Assembly: GCA_016721425.1 (NCBI GenBank)
Contig: JADKID010000005.1
Span: 248,001 to 312,000 of the forward strand
Origin: Bryobacterales bacterium
Lineage (GTDB): Bacteria > Acidobacteriota > Terriglobia > Bryobacterales > Bryobacteraceae
DNA length: 64,000 nt
Direction of reading: 5' to 3'
The translations under genes were made by a program, and so were the position numbers. Positions within the stretch are counted from its first letter, which is position 1; every line of letters starts with the position of its first letter. The notes under the pieces are model-generated. The model ran no database searches and had not been told where the DNA came from. It worked only from the letters and a program-made list of their open reading frames with translations. Shown here in pieces: positions 17,932-26,933 of this stretch.

Positions 17932-17935
<4 letters not shown>
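16580..17935 (+). CDS. Sulfatase-fold protein with degenerate active site (iduronate-2-sulfatase-like group)
   Basis: The 451-residue protein clearly has the sulfatase fold: LDGLNDWVGCLGGQP near residue 34, NPSRTALMFGRRPS at 76-89, LWGDHGWHL, and a C-terminal DPxG-like GEELYDLEEDRAERHN block. In active relatives the signature is C-x-P-S-R with Cys converted to formylglycine. Here that position (residue 75, codon 16802-16804, GGC) is Gly. The metal pair DD in DDLND is D-G here (residues 35-36), and the usual Gly-Glu-Lys after GWHL is Asp-Asp-Asp. A sulfatase reaction is therefore unlikely. The N terminus resembles a short signal (RRAFQSLLPFAPAAFA). A TAGAAT hexamer sits 7 bases upstream of the ATG. 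Its stop overlaps the thiG stop. Confidence 0.88.
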
Positions 17936-18708
<773 letters not shown>

Positions 18709-18745
18709 TCCTTCATTGTAAGCGCGGGCGTGAAATAATGACGCC

Positions 18746-19387
18746 ATGCGATTGGCAATGTGTGTCGGATTGACGATGGTTCTGGCAGGGTGCAGCAGCC
18801 AGGCGCCGGTGGAGAAGAAAGCGGCGGTCGCGGCGCCCCGCGTGGATGGCGTTATGCCGGACGTCTACAAGGTGCTCTTCGATACGTCCAAGGGCTCGTT
18901 CGTTCTGGAGGTGCACAAAGACTGGGCGCCGAAAGGCGCGGAACGGTTCTGGAAGCTGCTCCAGATGAAGTTCTTCAACGACACGCGCTTCTTCCGCGTG
19001 CGGCCTGGCTTCATCGCGCAATTTGGCCTCTCCGGCGACCCCCAAACCAACTCGCTGCTGAACACCACCGTGGTGGACGACGACCCCGTGAAGCAGAAGA
19101 ACGAGAAGGGGACCATCAGTTTTGCGCAGTCCGGTCCGCGCTCCCGGCACACCCAGGTGTTCGTCAATCTCAAGGACAATTCCGTGTTGGACAAGGACGG
19201 CTTCGCCCCGTTCGGCAAGGTGACTCAGGGGATGGACGTCTTCGACAAGCTCTACTCCGAGTATGGTGAGTGGGATCCGCCCGGCCGTGGTCCCAATGCG
19301 ACACGCATCCTGACCCAGGGCAACGAGTACCTGGATTCGCGGTTCCCCAAACTCGACAAGATCCTGCGCGCCAAAGTTGTGCGGTAA
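18746..19387 (+). CDS. Cyclophilin-type peptidyl-prolyl isomerase, lipoprotein
   Basis: The 213-residue protein has a lipoprotein signal (MCVGLTMVLAGC, lipobox LAGC), so it is probably anchored in the inner or outer membrane facing the periplasm. The cyclophilin core is evident: FDTSKGSFVLEVHKDWAPKGAERFW, FFRVRPGFIAQFG, GTISFAQSGPRSRHTQVFVNL (active-site Gln/Phe/Asn region) and FGKVTQGMDVFDKLY. It accelerates proline isomerisation during folding of exported proteins. It ends 17 bases before the shared terminator hairpin at 19401-19446. Confidence 0.92.
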   Translation: MRLAMCVGLTMVLAGCSSQAPVEKKAAVAAPRVDGVMPDVYKVLFDTSKGSFVLEVHKDWAPKGAERFWKLLQMKFFNDTRFFRVRPGFIAQFGLSGDPQTNSLLNTTVVDDDPVKQKNEKGTISFAQSGPRSRHTQVFVNLKDNSVLDKDGFAPFGKVTQGMDVFDKLYSEYGEWDPPGRGPNATRILTQGNEYLDSRFPKLDKILRAKVVR

Positions 19388-19400
19388 GGTCACAAACGAG

Positions 19401-19446
19401 AAAAGGGCCGGTCCTCCTCGCTGACGAGGAGAACCGGCCCTTTTTC
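19401..19446. terminator. Bidirectional rho-independent terminator
   Basis: A long G/C stem (GGGCCGGT outer arm 19405-19412 pairing with ACCGGCCC 19433-19440, inner CCTCCTCG against CGAGGAG) is flanked by AAAA on the left and TTTTT on the right. It can therefore end both the cyclophilin transcript and the convergent TonB-receptor transcript. Confidence 0.92.
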
Positions 19447-19460
19447 TGACTCACACCCGG

Positions 19461-22400
19461 CTAGAAGTTGATCTTCGCGCCGAGCTGCATCTGACGGCCG
19501 CCGCCGGCTCCGGTGATGTAGCCGAAGTTGGCGTTGCCGAGAGTGGTGTTGGGGTTATTGAACTGCGGCGTGTTGGTGACACCGAAGGACTCGGCACGGA
19601 CCTCCATCTTGATCCGCTCAGTGATCGCGAAGATCTTGAAGAGCGAGAAGTCCAGATTGAAGAAGCCCGGTCCGCTCATCGCGTTGCGGCCGATGTTGCC
19701 GAATACGGCGCCCACCGGGTTGGCGAAGCTGGAGCGGCTGAACCATTCGTTGCCCACATTGATACCCTTGGGCAGCGTGATGGGCGCGATCTGATTCGGG
19801 GTTTGTGCGTTGCCGGGGGCATTGAGTCCGTTGCCGCTGGCGCCAAAGTTCAGCGGCGTGCCGGTCATCAACGTCAGAATGCCGTTCATGCGCCAACCGC
19901 CGATCACCGAAGACGCCCAGCCGCTGTTCAGCCACTTCTCACCCTTGCCGAAAGGCAGGTTGTAGATGTAGCTCTGGACGAAGGTCTGGTTGCGGTCGAA
20001 GTCGTTCCGGGCGTAGTTGCGGCGGAAGTTGATGCTGAACATCGCGCCGCCGTCGTCGCCCTGTTGGAACGCCATTCCTTTGGAGAAGGTATATGCGGTG
20101 GTCACCGACAGCCCGGAGGTAAACCGCCGGTCGATCTTCAGTTGCAGCGCATGGTACATCGAGGAATAGCCGTCGAAGTAGATGGTGGTATTGGCGGTGC
20201 GTCCGAACGGCCCGAACTGGGGACGGCCGGCGTTGCCAGACCCGGCCACCAGGCTGGCGTTCATGTTGTAAGCCATTACGGTGTTGACACCGTGATTGCC
20301 AACATAGGCGGCATCGAGCGCGAAGTGCCATGGCAGTTGACGCTGGACGGCGAAGTTCCACGAGATGACGTGTGGGTTCTTGAAGTCCTTGTTGATGACG
20401 AAGTAGTTCGAGTTCCGGTCCGGGTTGGTGATGATGCCATTCTCAGGGATTGGCACCAGGATGGGGGCTGGGAAACCCTTCTGGAAGGTAGCCGTCGAGC
20501 CATCCGGCAGTACTGCCGCGCCATAGGTGGCAACGGCCGGATTGAAGGCATTGTTGGCGCGGACCGGGTAGTTGTAGGCGTAGGTGTTGTCCGGGAATGG
20601 GGTGTAGCTAACGCCTGCGCCAGTGCGGATGACGGTCTTCTCGTTCATGCGGTAGGCGATGCCCAGGCGCGGCGAGAAGTAGTCCTTGTTGTTCTTGATG
20701 CCCAGGTTCATCGGAACGTTGCCGACACCCGCAACGGACAAAGTGTTGGCGTACTGGTCATAGTTGGAGAACCCGGCCTTTAGGCGGGGAGTGGCGGGTG
20801 GATAGAGTTCGTACCGCAGGCCGAGGCTGAGGGTCAGCTTCGGCGTCACGGTCCAGCGGTCCTGCACAAAGAAGAACGACTGCCACGCACGGTAGGCCGG
20901 GAAGTACGTCGCGAGATCCCGTCCCGCCTGGCTCGGCACGTCGAGCAGGAAACTGGCCACGTTATTCATGAAACTGGTCGTCGCGCCGGGCGTTGACGTC
21001 TGACCGTCGGAGAAGTTGTAGACGCCGCGAGGGCTGAACGTCTGCATCTGGAGCAGTTCGTCTCGAACGCGCCGGATGTCCGCGCCCCACTTGATGGTGT
21101 GGTTGCCCGTGGTCTTCGTCCATGTATTGACGAAGCTGGCGTTCACTTCGGCGCGCACCCACGGTAGGCTGGGGCTGTAGCCAACCACCGGGTTGGTGTA
21201 GCCGCCATTCAGGTTGATGCCGACGAGACCGCTGGAAAACTCGTCGATATTGACACCAGGGATGCCAAGCTCGGCGGAGGCGTTGGTGCCGTAGTCGGCA
21301 TTCTGCGCCTTGTTATTGTAATGAGAGACGCCAGCGCGGAACTCGCTAACCAGAGTCGTGGAGAAGATTCGGTTGTAGTTGAGCCCGCCACTATAAGTCT
21401 TCTGCACACTGGTCCCCTGGAACGCGCTTTGCGCCCCGCCGCCCGCCGGACCAAAGGCTGGCGCCTGGAATACCACCGGCCGCGCGTAGCTGAATCGCCC
21501 GCTCAACCGGTCCCTATCGCTAATGTTGAAGTCCATCTTCCAATCCATCGAGTCCGTGTCCTTGGTGAAGGGCAGCAGACCAAACCAGTTGTTGGTGTCG
21601 CCGGCGGAAGTCGGTACCGGCACTAGGCCAAGGATCTTCGTAGAGATCGGGTTGATTCGTGAGGTGGGAATGATGTTGCCGGCAAACGCAGTGCGGCCAG
21701 AACCGTTCGCAGCCCCAGTCAACGGGTCATAGATGGCTGTGGCCGAACGGCCCAGATTGCCCGAGCGCAAGTCCATGGCGGGGATGGTGAGAAGGTTAGT
21801 GTTGGCCTGGTGGTCGGTGATTCTCAAATAGTCGCCGAAGTAGAACAGCTTGTTCTTGATAAACGCCCCACCCATGTTGCCGCCGAAATAGTTGTAGGCC
21901 TGGTGACCCACCTTGGCATCAAAGTAGTTCCGCGCGTTCAGGCTGCTGTTGCGATGAAAGTAGTAGGCAGCGCCGTGAATGTCGTTGGCGCCGGACTTCA
22001 GAATCACGTTGGTTACTGCGCCGGAGGCGCGGCCCAACTCCGCATCGAAATTGCTGGTGGCCATGTCGACGTTCTGGATCGCTTCGATCGGAGGAGTGAT
22101 TACCTGCAAAAGACCGGTCCGCTGGTTGTTGTCGATTCCCTCAATCTGATAGTTGTTGCCCTGGCGCATCTGGCCGTTCACCTGCGTCTGCAGCGAACTG
22201 GTGGCATTGAAGAACTGCGAGTGCTGGAACGAGGCCCGCGTTGTGCCCGGCACCAGATTCAGCAAACCCTGATAGTTGCGGTTCGTGCTTAACGGCAGGT
22301 TCTCCGTCTGCACACTTGCGATCTGGCTGCCCGTGCTCGCGGTTTCCGTCTGCAGGATCGCCGCCTGGGCGCTGACTTCGATTACCTCGGTCACGTTGCC

Positions 22401-22731
22401 TGGCTGTAGCGTGAGGTCCACGCGGGGCGACGTGTTGATCTGGAGCTCGATGCCGGGACGAGTGATCTTCTTGAATCCGGTGAGTTCGGCGGTGACGCTG
22501 TACAGCCCGGGCGGCACGTCCGGGAAAATGTAGTTGCCACTCTCGTTGGTCGTCGTCGTGCGATTGACGCCTGTATTGGTTTCCGTGAGAGTGATTTTGG
22601 TGTTCCGGGACGCTGCCTCCACTGGAGTCAGTAACCGTACCGAGGATTGTGCCGTTGACCGCCTGCGCATAGATGGGCAGGGAGACGGCGAGAATGAACA
22701 CTAGGATAGTTGCGAATTTGCGGAGCTTCAA
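19461..22731 (-). pseudogene. Oar-like TonB-dependent receptor, interrupted by one-base frameshift near its N terminus
   Basis: Bases 22731 to about 22607 encode a signal peptide (FATILVFILAVSLPIYAQ) and the start of a carboxypeptidase-regulatory domain ending GTVTDSSGGSVP. The other frame then continues seamlessly from NTKITLTETNTG down to 19461. Removing one base of the GG pair at 22605-22606 (minus strand) restores a single reading frame of about 1,090 residues. The rest is a typical Acidobacterial OMP: a plug domain (PPIEAIQNVDMATSNFDAELGR), a 22-strand barrel with many Tyr/Asn-rich strands, and a C-terminal LGAKINF. Family knowledge points to oligosaccharide or other ligand uptake. Without the repaired frame the barrel part lacks a signal sequence and cannot be exported, so this is either a sequencing error or a true pseudogene. 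Confidence 0.82.
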
Positions 22732-22805
22732 CTGGGACCCTTAATTTCGGACAAGGACTGACCTTATTGTTTGCCGGGCCAAGTCAGTCATTGCAGAGGC
22801 CCGCA

Positions 22806-22825
22806 GATACAGTGTGCACCGTATC
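22806..22825. promoter_or_regulatory. 20-bp imperfect dyad between TonB receptor and divergent regulator
   Basis: GATACAGTG and CACCGTATC form an inverted repeat around a TG centre, with 8 of 10 base pairs complementary. It lies midway between the two divergent genes and is a plausible operator for the regulator or an unlinked protein. A second cluster of GTTAAC/GGTTACG/GTTGATAAC elements follows at 22852-22880. Confidence 0.4.
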
Positions 22826-22941
22826 GGCGCGAAATGACCCGCGGATCAGTTAGTTAACGTTTGGTTACGTAGTTGATAACAAAAGAGTTCCTCCCTCATT
22901 GCCGTATAACGGTTAAGGTGGTAGCATTACGACAGTATTTC

Positions 22942-24254
22942 ATGCTCAGGAAGGCAGTCCGGGTAGTCGAACAGTCCGCATCCACTGACCACTCTGCCGC
23001 GCAGGCTGTGCCCAACAGCAACACGGAAGTGCTGGAAGAGTTGCGCCGCGTCCTGGACAGCCCCGAATTCGCCGGCAGCGAGCGCGGACGGACACTCCTC
23101 ACCTACCTGATAGAGAACGCGCTCGGCGGCGGGCTCGACCGTCTGAAAGAGCGGACCATTGGCGTCGAGATCTTCGGCCGTGACGCTGCCTACGACACCG
23201 GGCAGGACGCCATTGTGCGCGTCTCCGCCAACAGCATCCGCAAACGGCTCGCCACCTACTACTCGCGGCTGGAGGCCGCCGGGACGCATCCAGACCTCAG
23301 GATCTATCTCCCGCCCGGCGCCTACACGCCCGAGTTTCTGATTGAGCCGGAGGCGTTGAGTACTGAGCCACCCCCACCGGTGACGCCCGCCAAGCCGCCC
23401 CGCAGAGACTGGCGGTACCCGGCCCTGGCCGCAGCCCTTGCCCTCGGCTGCATCGTACTCGGCGTACAGAACTGGCGCCTGCGCAGCGAACCGGTCGCAC
23501 CCACCCCCCTGAAGATTCTGCCGTGGTCCATGTTTGGACACTCAACTGAGGCCCGCATCGCCATGACGGACGGCAACTTCACGATGCACAAGTTCCTCAA
23601 TCGGCGTGAAATGGCGTTAACCGAATACACCAGCGCCCGCTGGCTGTGGGATTTCCGCTCGCAGGTGCCACAGGTGATTCCGCTGGCAGTGACGGCATAC
23701 ACCAGCGTGGCAAGCGCAGTGACAGCCGTCAGAATTGGATCACTGCTGGAGCGCGCGGGCTGCACGCCTCTGATTGGCACCTCCCGGAACTTGCAGCTTC
23801 GGGATTTCAAAGAAGACCGCCCCATCGTCTTGCTGGGCAGCGCACCTCCAATCCCTGGGTGGAGCTGTTCGATGACCGCCTCAACTTCGTCATCGACAAC
23901 GATATCGAGAATCGGATTCAGCGCTGCCGCAACAGGTCACCGCGGACCGGCGAGCAGGCCTTCTACTCGCAGGAGCATACGACGAACGTACCCGGCGTCG
24001 CCTACGCGATCATCTCAGCGCCCTCCAACCCGGTCGGCAAGGCGCCCGTGCTCATCATCGCCGGAACTAACGCCGAGGCCACGGAGGCCGCCGGCGAGCT
24101 CGCTGCCGATCTCCCCCGCATGGCCCGCGAATTGCGCCAACTGGGCATTGACCCGGAGAGCAAGGTGACTCAATTAGAGCTCCTCATCCGCGTGCAGCAC
24201 CTCAACGACACGCCCAGCCGCTCCGAGGTCATCGCCCACCGCGTCACACGCTAG
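22942..24254 (+). pseudogene. Membrane-anchored winged-helix-like regulator, frameshifted
   Basis: The first ~135 residues form the Acidobacterial N-terminal DNA-binding-like domain (VLEELRRVLDSPEFAGSERG, LTYLIENAL, LKERTIGVEIFGRDAAYDTG, VRVSANSIRKRLATYY, LPPGAYTPEF). A single membrane helix follows (YPALAAALALGCIVLGVQ), then an extracytoplasmic sensor part. At about 23841 the frame breaks: GSA-PPIPG in one frame should read GSRTSNPWVELFDDRLNFV, which appears when one C is added. The correct frame then runs to 24254 (IIAGTNAEATEAAGEL). The likely start is ATG 22942; an earlier TTG at 22873 is less natural. The gene is divergent from the TonB receptor and may have controlled it. Both partners are frameshifted, which suggests the locus may be decaying together. 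Confidence 0.75.
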
Positions 24255-24261
24255 CCCGCCC

Positions 24262-24417
24262 TCAGTGGATGTTCATCTCCTTCATAAACTTCTCCGCCGC
24301 CGCCCACCCGTCACGGGAAAGCTCCCGCCGCAACTGATCCAAAGCCTGGCGCACGGTCTCCTCCTGCTCCGCGGCCAGTTGGCCGAAGGCGGGCCCGTAC
24401 CACGCCTTGTTCTGCAT
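24262..24417 (-). CDS. Short hypothetical ORF (51 aa), possible gene tail
   Basis: A 51-codon frame from ATG 24417 encodes a charged helical peptide (AAEQEETVRQALDQLRRE, then WAAAEKFMKEMNIH) with amino-acid use unlike a chance frame. The frame is also open upstream through two TTG codons to a TGA about 27 bases beyond the first of them. It looks like the C-terminal end of a larger protein whose front is gone, or a genuine small protein. No family is recognised. Confidence 0.4.
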   Translation of the reverse strand: MQNKAWYGPAFGQLAAEQEETVRQALDQLRRELSRDGWAAAEKFMKEMNIH

Positions 24418-24450
24418 CCGCAAATGCTGCTTCAAGGCGCAGCTTGGATT

Positions 24451-24497
24451 TTGACATCACAGTTCTACCCGGATACAATTATTCTATCCGGGTAGAA
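24451..24497 (+). promoter_or_regulatory. Near-consensus sigma-70 promoter overlaid by a perfect 13-bp inverted repeat
   Basis: TTGACA (24451-24456), a 17-base spacer and TACAAT (24474-24479) form a near-consensus promoter. A perfect inverted repeat, TTCTACCCGGATA (24463-24475) and TATCCGGGTAGAA (24485-24497) with a 9-base spacer, covers the spacer, the -10 and the expected start site. It ends one base before the ATG of the DUF2239 gene. The layout is that of an autorepressed promoter with a leader of roughly 13 bases. Confidence 0.85.
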
Positions 24498-24498
24498 T

Positions 24499-25095
24499 AT
24501 GAACAGCCACAACGAAACCACTTGCACCGCTTTTGAAGGCGCAGCAATGATTGCCACCGGGCCCTTGCCCCATGTGGCGAAACAGGTGAAGCAAGTCCTG
24601 GACCGCGGCGAGCGCGCGCCCGTCCTGATCTTCGACGACGAAACCAGCGAACCGGTGGAGATCGACTTCCGGGGCACCTGGGAGGAAGTGGCCGCCCGCC
24701 TGCCCGGCGGTAAGCGGCCGCCACGGGGCCCAGGACGCCCCAGGCTGGGCGTACTCGCCCGCGAGGTCACTCTCCTGCCCCGCCACTGGGAATGGCTCTC
24801 CGGCCAGCCTGGCGGCGCCTCCGTGGCCCTGCGCAAGCTGGTCGAAGAGGCCCGCCGGGCGAACGCCGGCAAGGACCAGCTCCGCCTGGCTCAGGAGGCC
24901 GCCTACCGCTTCCTCTCCGCAATCGCCGGCAACCTGCCCGGCTTTGAAGAGGCCTGCCGCGCGCTCTTCGCGGGCGACGCCCAGCGCTTCGATGCGCTGG
25001 TGGAACCCTGGCCGGACGGCCTCCGCACTCATGCCCGGCGCCTGGCCGCCCGCGCCTTCCCCAACCAGCACGAGGGAGCCCCTCATGGAAGCTAA
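24499..25095 (+). CDS. DUF2239 family protein (probable regulator of its own operon)
   Basis: The 198-residue protein is a recognisable DUF2239 member. The N-terminal part contains VLIFDDETSEPVEIDFRGT, followed by a basic linker (GGKRPPRGPGRPRLG) and VTLLPRHWEWLSGQPGGASVALRKLVEEARR, which looks like a ribbon-helix-helix or HTH segment. The last third is helical (AAYRFLSAIAGNLPGFEEACRALFAGD). Function is unestablished. The perfect palindrome on its promoter and the basic region make an autorepressor role plausible. It overlaps the GIY-YIG gene by 11 bases. Confidence 0.85.
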   Translation: MNSHNETTCTAFEGAAMIATGPLPHVAKQVKQVLDRGERAPVLIFDDETSEPVEIDFRGTWEEVAARLPGGKRPPRGPGRPRLGVLAREVTLLPRHWEWLSGQPGGASVALRKLVEEARRANAGKDQLRLAQEAAYRFLSAIAGNLPGFEEACRALFAGDAQRFDALVEPWPDGLRTHARRLAARAFPNQHEGAPHGS

Positions 25096-25423
25096 AACGG
25101 ACCGGCGCAAAGCCATTCAGGACTACAAGTCCCGCAAGACGCCGCGAGGCATCTTTTCCGCGCGCGTGGGCACGTCTGGCCCTGCCTGGGTCGGCTCCTC
25201 CCCCAACCTCGATGCCGCGCAGAATGGGCTCTGGTTCCAGCTCCGCCTGGGCACTCACAGAAACCGCCCGTTGCAGGAGGAGTGGCTCCGCTCCGGCGAG
25301 GCGGCGTTTTCCTTTGAGATCCTGGAGCAGCTCGATGACGACGTCAACCCGCTGGCCCTCCACGACCTCTTGAAGGAGCGGCGCGCCCATTGGCTGACCC
25401 GTCTGAACGCCCAACCCGTCTAG
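25085..25423 (+). CDS. GIY-YIG nuclease-family small protein
   Basis: The 112-residue protein begins KTDRRKAIQDYKSRKTPRG and has the divergent GIY-YIG-like pattern of this subfamily: GIFSARVGTSGPAWVGSSPNL, QLRLGTHRNRPLQEEW, and AFSFEILEQLDDD with the late Glu. The GIY and YIG tripeptides themselves are replaced (GIF, WVG), as is common in this group, so nuclease activity is not assured. ATG 25085 was chosen because it gives the normal N terminus and an 11-base overlap with DUF2239. The overlap implies that the two proteins act together under the palindromic promoter. Confidence 0.8.
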   Translation: MEAKTDRRKAIQDYKSRKTPRGIFSARVGTSGPAWVGSSPNLDAAQNGLWFQLRLGTHRNRPLQEEWLRSGEAAFSFEILEQLDDDVNPLALHDLLKERRAHWLTRLNAQPV

Positions 25424-25447
25424 CCAATCTGCGAAAATGAGACTGTC

Positions 25448-25660
25448 ATGCCAATGTACGAATACCGGTGCGCCGAATGCGGGCGCGAGCACGAGCAGTT
25501 GCGCCGCATGTCCGAAGCCGACACGAAAGTGGAGTGCCCGCACTGCGGGTCCCAGCAGGTGACTCGGCTATTCTCCACCTGCTGCGTCGGCGGTGGCGCA
25601 TCCGGTGGGAGCAATGCTGGCAGTGGCGGCGGCTGCGCCCCGCGCGGCGGCTTCTCTTGA
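25448..25660 (+). CDS. FmdB-type zinc-ribbon protein
   Basis: The 70-residue protein starts MPMYEYRCAECG and has a second CPHCGS pair, forming a CxxC...CxxC zinc ribbon, followed by a Gly/Ser-rich tail with extra Cys (CCVGGG, GGCAP). FmdB-like ribbons are called regulatory proteins from the formamidase operon, but most have no demonstrated role. It lies 24 bases after the GIY-YIG gene in the same direction and may share its transcript. Confidence 0.88.
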   Translation: MPMYEYRCAECGREHEQLRRMSEADTKVECPHCGSQQVTRLFSTCCVGGGASGGSNAGSGGGCAPRGGFS

Positions 25661-25691
25661 GCCCGCTGACGCCGGCGGCCCGTGTGGCCGC

Positions 25692-26909
25692 TTAAACCGA
25701 CTCCAGATGTGTGCTTTTTGTCTCCGGCAGCAGGAACACCAGCCCTGCCGCCATGAGAAAGAACGCGGCGTTCAACCCCAGAGCTGCGCCCAGGCCGTGC
25801 CGGTCCGCCAGGGACCCCACCGCATACGGCGCCAGCGCGCTCAAGCCGCGCCCGAAATTGTAGACAAACCCCTGCCCCGCGCCGCGGATCGCAGTCGGGT
25901 ACAGCTCCGCCAGCATCGCCCCGAACAACGAGAAGAACCCCGTACCGAAGAATCCGATGCACGGGCCCAGCATCATCAGCAGTAGCGGCGAGATGGTGGG
26001 CGCCAGACCATACAGCGGGGTGAGCATCGCCGCCGCCGCAACGTAGATCGCAAACGCCGGTCGCCGCCCCAGCCAGTCCGCCAGATAGCCGAAACACAGA
26101 TACCCGCCAAACGCGCCGATCTGCACCGCAAAGACAAATCCGCTGGTCTTGACGATGTTCATCCCCGCGCCGCCCTGCGCCACCGGCGCGGAAAGGAAGC
26201 CCGGTAGCCACGTAAACAGCCCCCAGTAGGCAAACAACACGCTGGTCGCCAGCACTGTTGCCCAGAACGTCCGCCGCCCGTAAGGCGCTTTGAAGATGCC
26301 CGTGAAGCTCGCGCGCTGTTTGGATTTCAGCCAGATCTCCGGCTCCGCCACCTTCCGCCGGATGAACACGGTCACCAGCGCCGGCAGCACCCCGCCAAAA
26401 ACAGCGCGCCAGCCCAGAGTGGGCAGGATCACCGCCGCCAGCGCCGCTGCCGCCATGTAGCCCAGCGCCCAGCCCGATTGCATGAAGCTCACTGCCTTGG
26501 CCCTGTGCTCCGCTGGCCAGGACTCCGCCACCAGCGTCGCCCCGGCAGACCACTCTCCGCCCAGCCCCAGCCCCACAATCGCCCGCCAGAAGATCAGATC
26601 CCAGATGCCGCGCGATGTGGCCGTCCCCGCCGACGCCACCGAATACAGCAGGATGGTGTAGATCAACGTGCGCCGGCGCCCGATGCGGTCTGAGATCGCG
26701 CCGGCAGCGATGCCGCCAAACGCTGAGGCGATCAGAGTGACCGACGACACCAGCCCCGCCTGCGCGTTGCTCCAGCCAAATTCAGCCTTGAGTGTGGTGA
26801 GCGCAAAGACGTACAGCAGCACGTCCATCGCGTCCAGCATGAACCCGAGTTGTGCCGCCCACAGCGCCAGCCAGCGCGGGGTGGAGAATACGCCCTCAAA
26901 GAATCGCAC
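25692..26909 (-). CDS. MFS transporter (metabolite:H+ symporter type)
   Basis: The 405-residue protein has 12 predicted membrane helices and the MFS signature between helices 2 and 3 (GAISDRIGRRRTLIYT), a helix-4 motif (LGLGGEWSAGATLVAESW) typical of the sugar/aromatic-acid:H+ symporter group, and a central charged loop. The GEWSAG motif in helix 4 is shared with sialate and aromatic-acid carriers, so a small organic acid is a reasonable guess. It starts with GTG. TATACT lies 9 bases upstream. It is separated by 24 bases from the MacB-type permease upstream on the same strand. Confidence 0.88.
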   Translation of the reverse strand: MRFFEGVFSTPRWLALWAAQLGFMLDAMDVLLYVFALTTLKAEFGWSNAQAGLVSSVTLIASAFGGIAAGAISDRIGRRRTLIYTILLYSVASAGTATSRGIWDLIFWRAIVGLGLGGEWSAGATLVAESWPAEHRAKAVSFMQSGWALGYMAAAALAAVILPTLGWRAVFGGVLPALVTVFIRRKVAEPEIWLKSKQRASFTGIFKAPYGRRTFWATVLATSVLFAYWGLFTWLPGFLSAPVAQGGAGMNIVKTSGFVFAVQIGAFGGYLCFGYLADWLGRRPAFAIYVAAAAMLTPLYGLAPTISPLLLMMLGPCIGFFGTGFFSLFGAMLAELYPTAIRGAGQGFVYNFGRGLSALAPYAVGSLADRHGLGAALGLNAAFFLMAAGLVFLLPETKSTHLESV

Positions 26910-26933
26910 GTACGCGCCAGTATAGCGGGCGCC

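Noticed and set aside
18709..18745. Possible TPP riboswitch ahead of thiG
   Set aside because: Only 37 bases separate thiG from the divergent gene, far too few for a TPP aptamer, and the CUGAGA core is absent. The spacing to -10 points to a leaderless start.
24484..25116. Minus-strand open frame opposite the DUF2239 gene (about 210 codons)
   Set aside because: The plus strand holds a clear promoter, the DUF2239 motif set and an 11-base overlap with the next gene. The opposite frame is a shadow.
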